Shown here: one piece after another, positions 48,581 through 57,796 of the stretch
Layout: each line of letters starts with the position of its first letter
How positions within the stretch are numbered: position 1 is the first letter of the stretch
Assembly (NCBI RefSeq): GCF_001424665.1
Contig: NZ_LMQS01000002.1
Location: 1 to 64,000, forward strand
Direction: 5' to 3'
Source of the DNA: Methylophilus sp. Leaf416
GTDB lineage: Bacteria > Pseudomonadota > Gammaproteobacteria > Burkholderiales > Methylophilaceae
Length of the DNA: 64,000 bases
The notes under the pieces: model-generated
Seen by the model: only the letters and a program-made list of their open reading frames with translations
What the model was told of the DNA's origin: nothing
Database searches by the model: none
Program-made: the position numbers and the translations under genes

Positions 48581-49884
48581 GCCACAAGCACCCTTTGGGC
48601 CGGGAATATAATGCTGAAACGGCTGCCGTGCCCCGGTTCACTTTCCACTTTCAAAATCGCCTGGTGATGATGCAATATGTGTTTTACGATCGACAAGCCA
48701 AGGCCTGTGCCGCCGGTATCACGGCTGCGCCCGCTATCTACGCGGTAAAAACGCTCGGTTAATCTGGGTAAATGCTGGGATTCGATGCCGATGCCGGTAT
48801 CCTGCACACTAAATACCACTTGCTCATCCTGCATCTGCCAGAAAATATCAATATTGCCGTGCTCCGGCGTGTAACGCACCGCGTTGCTGGTCAGATTGCT
48901 CATGGCGCTGAATAACTCACTGTAGCTGCCGCGGATATTCACATTGGCATCATTATGTAACGTCACTTTATGCTGGCCATGACTTAACGCCTTCGCGTCT
49001 TTCAATAACTGATTGAGCATAGGTTCCATCGCAATATCGATTTCATCCTTGAGCGTGACATTATTCTCCAGACTGGACAATGTCAGCAAGTCTTCAATGA
49101 TGCGCCGCATGCGGGTGGTTTGCGCCTGCATCATCTCAAAATAAGGTTGTATATCGGCGGAAATCTCGCCTTGCATATCGCCGATGGTTTCCAGGAAACC
49201 ACCCACCACGGTCAAAGGTGTGCGTAACTCATGCGACACATTCGCTACGAAATCGCGGCGCATGATTTCAGTTCTTTCCAAGGCTGAGATATCGCGGCAA
49301 ATCAGCAACCGCTGCTTGCTGGCAAAAGGGATAATCTGCAATTCTAGCGATACATCCGGGCTGCGCCAGGATTTGAGCTTCAGCGGCTCGCTGTAATCTT
49401 CGCTCTGCAAATACTGCACGAACTCAGCCTGACGTAATAAATAATAGATAGGCTGATTTTCATCATGCTGGCGTTTCAGGCCCAGGCGTTGTACAGCTGG
49501 CTCGTTAAACCACTCGATTTCATTGCGGTGATTAAGCACCACCACGCCATCGGGCAAGGCACTTGTTGCGTGGCGTAATCTTTCCAAGGTACTGCTGAGC
49601 TGGCTTTGGCTACGCGAATGACGGCGCATTTCCTGGTAAAGGTTGGCAAAGATGTCTTCCCATATACCTTTGCCATTGGGCATGAAGTTGAGACCGGGTT
49701 TTAGTGACCATTGATATAGCCGGTGCATCCAGTAAAGATGCCCCGCCTGGTAAGCAATAATACCTGCTGTAAATACTAGCCACGCAGTGTCGGCGCTAGT
49801 GGCCCAACCCAGGATCAGGCAGCAGAAAGACCAGAAGAACAGCAGCCAGAACGCTTTCCAACGAATATCTTGCACAGGCAACAC
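48577..49884 (-). CDS. phoR: phosphate regulon sensor histidine kinase PhoR
   Basis: 435 aa. Two membrane segments near the N-terminus (residues 12-26 and 34-48), a PAS domain (LERLRHATSALPDGVVVLNHRNEIEWFNEPA) and HisKA with His218 in FVANVSHELRTPLTVVGGFLETI. HATPase follows with SNLTSNAVRYTPEHGNI and GGTGLGLSIVKHILHHH. This matches the PhoR architecture. It would phosphorylate PhoB, which is not encoded next to it. Coupled to a lipoprotein gene downstream. Upstream is the TIGR03790 gene on the same strand, 83 nt away. Confidence 0.93.
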   Translation of the reverse strand: MLPVQDIRWKAFWLLFFWSFCCLILGWATSADTAWLVFTAGIIAYQAGHLYWMHRLYQWSLKPGLNFMPNGKGIWEDIFANLYQEMRRHSRSQSQLSSTLERLRHATSALPDGVVVLNHRNEIEWFNEPAVQRLGLKRQHDENQPIYYLLRQAEFVQYLQSEDYSEPLKLKSWRSPDVSLELQIIPFASKQRLLICRDISALERTEIMRRDFVANVSHELRTPLTVVGGFLETIGDMQGEISADIQPYFEMMQAQTTRMRRIIEDLLTLSSLENNVTLKDEIDIAMEPMLNQLLKDAKALSHGQHKVTLHNDANVNIRGSYSELFSAMSNLTSNAVRYTPEHGNIDIFWQMQDEQVVFSVQDTGIGIESQHLPRLTERFYRVDSGRSRDTGGTGLGLSIVKHILHHHQAILKVESEPGHGSRFSIIFPAQRVLVA

Positions 49885-49967
49885 CCAGAATACAGATGGC
49901 TGGGATTATACGACACATACGCGACAGGATTGTGACGTGCATCTATTGGCTTGAGAAACGTCTGTTT

Positions 49968-51056
49968 TTACTCCAGCGTCATGGGCGCAACTTTGGCATA
50001 AGGTTTGGCTAATGGCTCGCCTACAAACACGCCCTGCATAGGCCATTTCACGCTTTTCCAGTAAGCCTCTATCAATGTTTCACCTGCCAGGTAATGTGCC
50101 ATGACCACCTGGGGATTAGGAAATTTCTGCCAGTAATTACACGGCTCTGAAACCGTGCCATAACTACCGGTCACGCCAGCATCCAGCCAACGGGTGGCAG
50201 GCATTTGGTAAGTGCTGGTCAACATGCCGCCGGTCGAAGTTAAATGATCAGCAATCGCTCCTGGCAAGTAGCTATTGGTCAGCATGTAATCCACATTGGC
50301 CTGACCGGTAAAGTAGAACATCACGTCTTTTTCTTTTTCCAGCGCTTCCTGACTGACTGTGTGCAAAGTAAGACGCTTGGATTTGACGGTCATACCATCC
50401 GACGGGAAAAATGGTTCCCGCGGCTTTGAGCGAGCTGCATCCTTGGTTTTGAGAAAATAGCCGTTCGCTTCATTCAAGCTGAATTCACTCAAGGTGCCGC
50501 GGTCAATCAATGCTTTGGCTGCATCCACACTGGTAATCGGCAGTAGCATGGATAAACGGATATGATGATCTGCCCAGGGGCGCAAGGATGAACTGTTGAA
50601 ATAAGGACTGTCACGCCCCGGATCGCAGGTTTTCTTACATTGTTCAAGATCCAGGCCTAGAGTCAGTGCACTAGTGAGGCTATTACACTGCACAGCAAAC
50701 GGGGTTTTCCAGACTAACAAAAGCACTTGCTGATCTTGAAGTTTACCTTCAATCTGGCTTTTTAAAGATTCAAATTCGGCCACAGTCAGGGAGTCTTTGG
50801 CACGTTTAGGCAGCTCTATGCCTATCAGGTTAGCGACTGGCACCTGGCGTGCCTGCAAGTAATATCTGGCGACTTCTTCGCTTTGCGCATCATTGATATT
50901 GTAAATAACGGCAACATCTTCGGGCTTCAACAGGGACGGACGGGATCGCAACTGACGACTGATATCCGCTGCACCTGCAATAGCCTCTACAACCATCAAC
51001 ATGCCTAATAGACACAGCCCAAAAGCATGAGCACCCATTCTTCTGTTGAAACGCAT
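49968..51056 (-). CDS. TIGR03790 family exported protein
   Basis: 362 aa from the ATG at 51056; six further codons upstream are open. An N-terminal signal-like segment GAHAFGLCLLGMLMVVEAIAGAA is followed by the family core VAVIYNINDAQSEEVARYYLQARQVPVANLIGIELP and VLLLVWKTPFAVQCNSLTSAL. TIGR03790 proteins occur in beta- and deltaproteobacteria; function unknown. Distributed cysteines (QCNSL, QCKKTC, PCNYW) suggest disulfides. Divergent from the SDR gene. Confidence 0.85.
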   Translation of the reverse strand: MRFNRRMGAHAFGLCLLGMLMVVEAIAGAADISRQLRSRPSLLKPEDVAVIYNINDAQSEEVARYYLQARQVPVANLIGIELPKRAKDSLTVAEFESLKSQIEGKLQDQQVLLLVWKTPFAVQCNSLTSALTLGLDLEQCKKTCDPGRDSPYFNSSSLRPWADHHIRLSMLLPITSVDAAKALIDRGTLSEFSLNEANGYFLKTKDAARSKPREPFFPSDGMTVKSKRLTLHTVSQEALEKEKDVMFYFTGQANVDYMLTNSYLPGAIADHLTSTGGMLTSTYQMPATRWLDAGVTGSYGTVSEPCNYWQKFPNPQVVMAHYLAGETLIEAYWKSVKWPMQGVFVGEPLAKPYAKVAPMTLE

Positions 51057-51163
51057 CAATACCAACCACTCCATTTATGCTTATAAATATACAACTCAGG
51101 CAAAACTAACCACGTAAAATTCAATCATATCCCAGATTAGCTTAATTTCAGGAGATGAAATCA

Positions 51164-51859
51164 ATGACGACTTCGCAAACCGTTTTGATTACCGGCGCTA
51201 ACCGTGGTATCGGGCTTGAGTACGTCAGGCAATATGCGCAAGAGGGTAATACAGTTTACGCCACCGTTCGCGATATGGCTCAAGCTGTTGAATTACAATC
51301 CCTCGCCGCCAACTATGCCCGGATTCATTTGTTGGCATTAGATATTGCAGATATCAGCGCTATTCAAGCACTGGCTCGCGAACTGTCGGATGTATCTATT
51401 GACATCCTGATCAGCAATGCCGGTGCTTACCCACCAAGCCGCTTTGGTAAAACTGACCCACAGACCTGGCTGCAAACCTTTCAGATAAACACACTGACCA
51501 CTTATTACCTGGCGGAAGCTTTTCTGCCGCATTTGCAACGTTCCGGTCAGGCCAAATTAATTGCCATGACCAGCAAAATGGGCAGCATGACGGACAATAG
51601 CAGTGGTGGTGAATACATATACCGCAGTACAAAAACGGCACTCAATATGGTGGTAAAAAGCCTGTCGCTGGATTTGCAACCATTCAACATTACCGTCGCG
51701 GCACTACATCCGGGCTGGGTGCGTACTGATATGGGTGGCCCGAATGGATTGATCGATACTAAAACCAGCGTGGCAGGTTTACGGAAAGTGATTGCCGGGT
51801 TGGACCAGGCACAATCCGGTGAATTTATTGCTTACGATGGCAAACTGGTGCCTTGGTAA
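51164..51859 (+). CDS. short-chain dehydrogenase/reductase
   Basis: 231 aa. The nucleotide-binding TGANRGIGLEYVRQYA, DIADIS, the ISNAGAYPP motif and the catalytic YRSTK (Tyr and Lys) with an upstream Ser in MTSKMGSM are all present. It is a classical SDR oxidoreductase related to the C-factor/CsgA subgroup; substrate unknown. The ATG at 51164 is 9 nt after CAGGAG; another ATG at 51155 lies too close to it. Confidence 0.9.
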   Translation: MTTSQTVLITGANRGIGLEYVRQYAQEGNTVYATVRDMAQAVELQSLAANYARIHLLALDIADISAIQALARELSDVSIDILISNAGAYPPSRFGKTDPQTWLQTFQINTLTTYYLAEAFLPHLQRSGQAKLIAMTSKMGSMTDNSSGGEYIYRSTKTALNMVVKSLSLDLQPFNITVAALHPGWVRTDMGGPNGLIDTKTSVAGLRKVIAGLDQAQSGEFIAYDGKLVPW

Positions 51860-51884
51860 TCATAGAGTGGTGCAGACTTTTTCA

Positions 51885-53045
51885 TTATGTTGCCTCAGGC
51901 AATGCTTTATATGGGCTGCGCTCTTCAAGCTCATCCACATAATGCTGCATGGCAGTTTCTTCTCTGGATAAAAAGCGCGCCACACTCTGGTGAAATTCTT
52001 CATGTGCCAGCCAGTGATAAGAGCAGGTAGTATATGGCAGGAATCCACGTGCTAATTTATGCACGCCTTGTGCGCCACCCTCAAAATAACGTATCCCATG
52101 CGCAATGCAAAAAGCTTGTGGCTGGTAATAGCACAACTCAAAATGCAGGCACGAAATATCTCGCAGGCTGCCCCAATAGCGGCCATACAGCGTGCTATCG
52201 CCCTGTATACACAGGCTAACGGCGATATCTTCATCTGATTGCGCCGCAATAAATAGCAACACATTGTCAGGCATATCGCGCGTAATCTGTTCAAAAAAAG
52301 CAAAGGTAAGATAAGGCTGGCTGCCATGTCGATGATAAGTGTTGCTATAACATTGATAAAACAATACTAAATCCGCTTCAGACAACTGATGGCCGTTGAG
52401 AACACGGCATGTCACACCTTGCTGGGCTACCTTGTTACGTTCCTGGCGGATTTTTTTACGCTTGTCATGGCTGAGTACTGCCAAAAAACCTTCCCAATCT
52501 TTGTAGTTTTGGTTTTCCCAGCGGAATTGCACACCTTCGCGGCGTAGAAGACCTTGCGTTGCACAATGCGTTGCCGACAATGCATCCGGAAAAAGAATAT
52601 GCGTTCCAGACAACCCATGCTCTTCACAGAGTTTGCGCATGTGCCTCAACATTTCTGCAGTCAGCTGTTCGGGCTCTGTAATATCCGGATGCACTAATAA
52701 GCGGGGGCCAGCGACAGGTGAAAAAGGAATGGCAGAGATCAGCTTGGGATAATAAGTGCCACCGGCTTGCTGGTAGGCATCTGCCCACGACCAGTCAAAT
52801 ACATATTCGCCGTACGAATGGGTTTTAATGTAGCAAGGTGCGGCGGCTACCAATTGTTCACCATCAAGCACGGTCAGGTGGTAGGGAATCCATCCGCTCT
52901 CATGGTCTACTGATGCAGAAGATTCAAATGCGTGCAGAAACCTGTAATCTAGCATCGGATGCTGTCCGGCCAATGCCTGCCAGGCCGCAGGTAAAATATC
53001 CTGCAATCCACGAGACCAGGTAAAAGATAAACGGCTTAGAGACAT
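51885..53045 (-). CDS. DUF482 / GNAT-type acyltransferase-like protein
   Basis: 386 aa. Conserved segments of the DUF482 family: WQALAGQHPMLDYRFLHAFESS, SYGEYVFDWSWADAYQQAGGTYYPKLISAIPFSPVAGPRLLV, SHDKRKKIRQERNKV and AHGIRYFEGGAQGVHKLARGFLP. The fold is a double GNAT (FemAB-like) domain, so amino-acyl or acyl transfer is plausible; the substrate is unknown. No signal peptide. Convergent with the SDR gene, 25 nt apart. Confidence 0.88.
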   Translation of the reverse strand: MSLSRLSFTWSRGLQDILPAAWQALAGQHPMLDYRFLHAFESSASVDHESGWIPYHLTVLDGEQLVAAAPCYIKTHSYGEYVFDWSWADAYQQAGGTYYPKLISAIPFSPVAGPRLLVHPDITEPEQLTAEMLRHMRKLCEEHGLSGTHILFPDALSATHCATQGLLRREGVQFRWENQNYKDWEGFLAVLSHDKRKKIRQERNKVAQQGVTCRVLNGHQLSEADLVLFYQCYSNTYHRHGSQPYLTFAFFEQITRDMPDNVLLFIAAQSDEDIAVSLCIQGDSTLYGRYWGSLRDISCLHFELCYYQPQAFCIAHGIRYFEGGAQGVHKLARGFLPYTTCSYHWLAHEEFHQSVARFLSREETAMQHYVDELEERSPYKALPEAT

Positions 53046-53164
53046 GATCAGTGGCGGGTAGATGTAATTTCCAGTGAAGGAAAGTATACCCTTATAACCA
53101 AGGTTGTCAGAAGATTATAGGCAAGCCAGAACAACTCACATGGCACATGCAAGCTGAGTGAATA

Positions 53165-53782
53165 TTAACTGGGGCGTTTACGCTGGCTTGAGCCGTCTTT
53201 GCCAGAGGAATTCACAGAACTACTTGCTGGAATCACTGCAGAGTTAGATTTTGACTTGTTTTTGGCTTTGCTATCGAGATCGGCATCGGTAGATGCAGAT
53301 TGCTGTGCTTCGGTTTTAGATTCAGCTTCACGTTGACGCTCGACCATTTTAGCGTAAGCATTTTCCAGCTCATCGAGCGTAATCACACCATCACCGTCGA
53401 GATCTACATAAGAGAAATGGCGTGCTACCTGAGGCAGACACAAAGTCGCTTCTTCACGATCCAGCGTATCATCATTGTCACGGTTACATTCATTAAAGCG
53501 CTGGGAAATGCTGTCATGCATCGCTTTACGCTTTTGTAACATCAATTGATGGTCGGGGTCGGTATTACGCGCATATTCACTCAGCGCTTTGCGAAGTCGA
53601 GCACGGTCTTCGGGGCTGAAGTTGTGTTCTAATGTTTTGGTAAGTCCGGTATCTTCATTGTCTATCACCCGGTTATCACTTAACCGGATTGGCAACCTGA
53701 GATCGGCAAAGGCAGGTAGTGCTAGCAACATGGTCGTTGTTAGCAAAAAAACCTCATTGAAATGTTTTATCGCTCTAAACAT
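53165..53782 (-). CDS. exported EF-hand protein
   Basis: 205 aa. Signal peptide ending LLALPAFA, then a helical region and two EF-hand loops: NRDNDDTLDREE (residue 1 is Asn) and the canonical DLDGDGVITLDE. The C-terminal ~50 residues are a Ser/Lys/Asp-rich disordered tail (KAKNKSKSNSAV...). It is probably a periplasmic calcium-binding protein. The start is uncertain between the ATG at 53782 and a GTG 6 nt upstream. No partner gene is adjacent. Confidence 0.8.
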   Translation of the reverse strand: MFRAIKHFNEVFLLTTTMLLALPAFADLRLPIRLSDNRVIDNEDTGLTKTLEHNFSPEDRARLRKALSEYARNTDPDHQLMLQKRKAMHDSISQRFNECNRDNDDTLDREEATLCLPQVARHFSYVDLDGDGVITLDELENAYAKMVERQREAESKTEAQQSASTDADLDSKAKNKSKSNSAVIPASSSVNSSGKDGSSQRKRPS

Positions 53783-54207
53783 CCACACCTATACATAAGA
53801 TCGTATCTTTACCTTTTCGAGACATTTTAAAGCCGCAAACGCTAGACTTAAAATTTACTTAAAAAGATAAGTTGGAAAAATGCCGGATGACTTAAAAAGT
53901 CAGGCTGCATACCATAACGCAACTAAAGTCCGTTCATCAACAGATTTAACACAAAATAGCGCTTTTCAAGCCACTACTGTTAATAAACGGGCATTTATCA
54001 TGCATTACGATTGTAAATGCAATATTTCATTGCCACCGCTATTTGTAACCAATTTGTAACCGCCCCATTTCATGCTCCATGCAGCTTGGAGTATAATAGC
54101 GGTCGATAAGTTTAATCACTTCAGCCGTTTTATCATCCAGTCTCCTGTAACCGTTATTTCGGCTTAACGCGTTAATTGAGACGCCAGTTTTTGTGTAAAA
54201 GGTTCGT
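53783..54207. other. intergenic control region between EF-hand gene and ompR
   Basis: 425 nt with no gene. Its left half is A/T-rich and would hold the EF-hand promoter. The right half holds two 11-bp direct repeats, TATTTGTAACC and AATTTGTAACC (54040-54061), an inverted repeat CTCCA/TGGAG and a TATAAT at 54092-54097 ahead of ompR. Confidence 0.7.
54040..54097 (+). promoter_or_regulatory. ompR promoter with 11-bp direct repeats
   Basis: TATTTGTAACC (54040-54050) and AATTTGTAACC (54051-54061) are tandem and in phase. They carry the GTAAC core known from OmpR sites. TATAAT follows at 54092-54097. Suggests autoregulation. Confidence 0.5.
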
Positions 54208-54933
54208 ATGGCAGAACAGTTTAAAAAAATATTGATGGTCGATGACGACTTGCGCATGCGCGAACTTTTGCAGCGTTACCTGACTGAACAAGGGTTCAAT
54301 ATCAAGTCTGTGTCTGATGGCAAAGAGCTGGATAAAGCCATGGCAGCCGAAAGCTTTGATCTATTGATACTGGACTTGATGTTGCCGGGCGAAGATGGCC
54401 TCGCCATCTGCCGTCGTTTACGAGGCGCTAACCATGTGACACCGATCATCATGCTGACTGCCCGCGGCGATGAGGTAGACCGTATTGTCGGCCTGGAAAT
54501 GGGTGCGGATGATTACCTGCCAAAACCTTTTAATCCACGCGAGTTGCTGGCAAGGATCAATGCCGTGCTCCGCCGCCACGAAATCACGCCCAAACTGGCA
54601 ACTGAAGATAAAAGCTCAGCATTTCAGTTTGGTGAATTTGTGTTTGACGTCAACACCCGCAGCCTGAGTAAAAATGGCACGGCCATTACCATCACCAGCG
54701 GAGAATTCACTTTATTGAAGGTATTTACCGAGCACCCTAGGCAACCACTTTCACGCGACAGGCTCATGCAGCTTGCGCGCGGCCGCGAACTGGATGTATT
54801 TGACCGCAGCATTGACGTGCAGGTCTCTCGCTTGCGCCGCATTATTGAACCGGACCCGGCACATCCACGCTATCTGCAAACCATGTGGGGCTTTGGTTAT
54901 GTATTTATTCCTGATGGCGAATCGCCGCAGTAA
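54208..54933 (+). CDS. ompR: OmpR-family response regulator
   Basis: 241 aa. The receiver domain has the acidic pocket VDDD (residues 11-14), the phospho-acceptor Asp56 in LLILDLMLPGEDG and the signalling Lys in YLPKPFNPRELLARI. The C-terminal winged helix reads GEFTLLKVFTEHPRQPLSRDRLMQLARG... ending RYLQTMWGFGYVFIP. High similarity to OmpR is seen in LARGRELDVFDRSIDVQVSRLRR. It binds DNA to adjust porin or envelope genes. It lies 27 nt upstream of its kinase gene. Confidence 0.95.
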   Translation: MAEQFKKILMVDDDLRMRELLQRYLTEQGFNIKSVSDGKELDKAMAAESFDLLILDLMLPGEDGLAICRRLRGANHVTPIIMLTARGDEVDRIVGLEMGADDYLPKPFNPRELLARINAVLRRHEITPKLATEDKSSAFQFGEFVFDVNTRSLSKNGTAITITSGEFTLLKVFTEHPRQPLSRDRLMQLARGRELDVFDRSIDVQVSRLRRIIEPDPAHPRYLQTMWGFGYVFIPDGESPQ

Positions 54934-54960
54934 TTTACTGCATCACTCGCCATAGCCCTC

Positions 54961-56274
54961 GTGCGCTTACTGCCCCGCAGACTCCTCTCCCGCATCATGT
55001 TGCTGATTGCCATTTTACTGGCAGTCAGCATCTATGCGTCGCTCAAGATTTTTGATTATTTCGATCGCGAACCGCGTGCAACTGCAGCCGCATTACAGGC
55101 AGTCACGATTGTCAATTACACACGCGCTTCGCTGATCGCCTCACACGAAAACCGCCGCCTTGCCCTGCTTTCAGAACTATCTGGGCGAGAAGGTGTGCGT
55201 GTCTATGCAGCAGATTTCCTGGAAGATATTGAGCCATTACCTGCTGATCCTTTCATCGCCCTGATGGCGCAAAAAATCCGTGACAGGCTCGGTGAAGAAA
55301 CCATCATCACCGTCAATCACTATGATATCCCCGGTCTTTGGATCAGTTTCAATGTCGGCCAGGATGACTTCTGGGTAGTGATCCCCAAAATCCAGGTTGA
55401 CAGGCCTTTCCCTTGGCACTGGCTGGGCTGGGCGGCGGTAGTTGGGCTGTTGTCGTTAGTTGGTGGTTACTTGCTTACGGCCCGTATCAACCGGCCACTG
55501 ACCATGTTGGTACATGCCGCAGAACGTTTACGTAATGGCGAACCTGCCCCGAAACTGCCTGAAGATAGTGTGGAAGAACTGCGAGAAGTAACGCATACCT
55601 TTAACGAAATGGCCGAGTCACTGGCCAGGCTGGATGCAGAGCGCACCTTGCTGCTGGCTGGGGTTTCGCATGATATCCGCACGCCACTGGCGAGATTGCG
55701 GCTGGCGGTAGAAATGCTGCCGCAGGAAGCCGACTATATGAAACACGGCATGATTGAAGATATTTCCGATATGGACAATATCATTCACCAGTTTCTGGAT
55801 TTTGTGCGCGGTGTGGAAGGCGAACCCACACGTATGATGGATATCAATGATCTGTTACGTGCATTGTCGGAAAGACAATTGCGCGCAGGGCGTGAGTTAA
55901 AAATATCTCTAGGCCCAAAGTACTTTATCCCTATCCGGCCACTCGCCATGCAGCGCTTGCTCGATAACCTGGTCGGTAATGCCTATAACTATGGCAAAGG
56001 TAAGGTAGAAGTGCGCAGCCAGGTGATGGCAGATAAAATCGTGGTGAGCGTGCTGGACAACGGCCCTGGCATTCCGCAGGAGCATGCAGAGCGCTTGTTA
56101 CGTCCGTTTGAGCGTATGGATAGCGCACGCAATAAATATGAAGGCGGTAGCGGGTTGGGACTGGCCATTTGCAACCGTATTGCTAAATTGCATGGCGGCC
56201 AACTATTCCTGCTCAACCGGCCAGAAGGCGGGCTGGAAGCCAGGTTGTCGCTGCCTATCTTGCCAAATACTTAG
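54961..56274 (+). CDS. envZ: EnvZ-type sensor histidine kinase
   Basis: 437 aa, GTG start. First membrane segment at residues 11-27, a periplasmic domain to ~150, second segment at ~155-173, then HAMP. HisKA has His237 in LLAGVSHDIRTPLARLRLAVEML. HATPase motifs are NLVGNAYNYG, DNGPGIP and GGSGLGLAICNRI. The VSHDIRTPLARLR pattern is characteristic of EnvZ. It phosphorylates and dephosphorylates the OmpR protein encoded just upstream. Confidence 0.94.
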   Translation: MRLLPRRLLSRIMLLIAILLAVSIYASLKIFDYFDREPRATAAALQAVTIVNYTRASLIASHENRRLALLSELSGREGVRVYAADFLEDIEPLPADPFIALMAQKIRDRLGEETIITVNHYDIPGLWISFNVGQDDFWVVIPKIQVDRPFPWHWLGWAAVVGLLSLVGGYLLTARINRPLTMLVHAAERLRNGEPAPKLPEDSVEELREVTHTFNEMAESLARLDAERTLLLAGVSHDIRTPLARLRLAVEMLPQEADYMKHGMIEDISDMDNIIHQFLDFVRGVEGEPTRMMDINDLLRALSERQLRAGRELKISLGPKYFIPIRPLAMQRLLDNLVGNAYNYGKGKVEVRSQVMADKIVVSVLDNGPGIPQEHAERLLRPFERMDSARNKYEGGSGLGLAICNRIAKLHGGQLFLLNRPEGGLEARLSLPILPNT

Positions 56275-56287
56275 TTACTTTTAGCTA

Positions 56288-57673
56288 TTAACCCTCTGGC
56301 GTAAACCAGTTCAAGCGTGCCCTGAGTTTGACCACTTCGCCGATAATCGTCAGGCTAGGTGGTTTTAATCCTGCCTCTGCCACATCATTAGCCAAGTTAG
56401 CCAGTGTAGATTCAACTACGCGCTGTTTCTGGGTAGTGCCTTGCTGTATCACGGCGGCCGGCATATCAGACGACACGCCTTGCGCTATCAACTTTGTACA
56501 AATTTGCTCCAGTCCGACTAAGCCCATGTAAATCACCACAGTTTGTCTTGGGCGCGCCATCGCTTGCCAATCCAGGTCTACCGTGCCATCTTTCAGGTGG
56601 CCGGTAATAAACAGGCAAGCCTGCGCATAATCCCTGTGCGTTAACGGAATTCCGGCATAACTGGATACACCATTTGCAGCAGTGATACCTGGAACTACCT
56701 GGAACGGTACCCCATGTTGCATCAGCGTCTCGATCTCTTCACCACCGCGGCCGAAAATAAACGGGTCGCCGCCTTTTAAACGCAACACCCGTTTACCTTC
56801 CAAGGCCAGCCTGGCCAGCAAGGCATTGATCTCCTCCTGCGGCAGGGTGTGCTGGTCACGCGACTTGCCGACATACACCAGCTCGGCATCGCGCCGCACC
56901 AGTTCCATCACTTCCTTACTAACCAGCTTGTCATAAACGCAGACATCGCATTGCTGCATCAAGCGCAGCGCGCGGAAAGTCAGCAAATCGGGATCACCGG
57001 GCCCACCACCAACCAGATAGACTTCTCCGCGTGCGGGGGCATCGTCACTTTGCGTTAGTAACTCACCGAGCAATTCCCTCGCCGCCTGCTCCTGTCCTGA
57101 CAATACCCGTTCCACCAATGGGCCATTTAACACATTTTCCCAGAACCGCCGACGGCTCTGCGTGGTAGAAAATCTGGCTTTAACCTGGTCACGGAATTCG
57201 CCAGCGATGGTCGCAATCCTGCCATAAGCAGCGGGAAGCATGGTTTCAATTTTGCTACGAATATGGCGGGCCAGTACCGGCGCATTACCTTCGCTGGAAA
57301 CCGCAATGACCACCGGGCTGCGGTCAATAATCGAGCCCATGGTAAAGGTACACAAAGCTGGTGCATCCACCACATTGACCGGGATATTCATCCGTTTGGC
57401 AGCCACTGAGACCGCCTCATTCACCAGCTCATCATCTGTTGCTGCAATCACCAGGCAGGCACCGGTCAGCTGTTCAGGCGAAAATGAGTTCCGCACATAT
57501 TCAATCTCATTTTTTTCCAGCATCTGCTGTAATTCAGACGTTAACTCTGGCGAGATAACAACCACATTACCCTGCGCTTTTAGCAACATGGTCACTTTGC
57601 GCGTCGCCACGTCGCCGCCACCTATCACCAGGCAGCGACGTTGGGCAATATTGAAGAAAATCGGTAAGGCTTG
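56288..57673 (-). CDS. cysG: siroheme synthase (CysG)
   Basis: 461 aa trifunctional enzyme. The N-terminal precorrin-2 dehydrogenase/ferrochelatase begins LPIFFNIAQRRCLVIGGGDVATRKVTMLL. A middle helical part follows. The C-terminal uroporphyrinogen-III methyltransferase has VYLVGGGPGDPDLLTFRALRLMQQCDVCVYDKLVS and RLKGGDPFIFGRGGEE. It makes siroheme for sulfite and nitrite reductases. The start follows the family's N-terminus; an ATG 11 codons upstream is also open. Divergent from miaB. Confidence 0.94.
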   Translation of the reverse strand, partial: QALPIFFNIAQRRCLVIGGGDVATRKVTMLLKAQGNVVVISPELTSELQQMLEKNEIEYVRNSFSPEQLTGACLVIAATDDELVNEAVSVAAKRMNIPVNVVDAPALCTFTMGSIIDRSPVVIAVSSEGNAPVLARHIRSKIETMLPAAYGRIATIAGEFRDQVKARFSTTQSRRRFWENVLNGPLVERVLSGQEQAARELLGELLTQSDDAPARGEVYLVGGGPGDPDLLTFRALRLMQQCDVCVYDKLVSKEVMELVRRDAELVYVGKSRDQHTLPQEEINALLARLALEGKRVLRLKGGDPFIFGRGGEEIETLMQHGVPFQVVPGITAANGVSSYAGIPLTHRDYAQACLFITGHLKDGTVDLDWQAMARPRQTVVIYMGLVGLEQICTKLIAQGVSSDMPAAVIQQGTTQKQRVVESTLANLANDVAEAGLKPPSLTIIGEVVKLRARLNWFTPEG

Positions 57674-57796
57674 CATGCAAGTAAGATTTTTTTTAGATGT
57701 AACCATTTTACCGCAGTCCGCGTATTGCGCTGCCGATTATCATCCCAGCCACAGTCAAATAAGCTAAAATACTGTTTTGATTTGAAAAAATGCTAG

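Noticed and set aside
53165-53782. Lanmodulin-like lanthanide-binding protein
   Set aside because: The EF-hand loops lack proline at position 2, and only two loops are present instead of the usual four.
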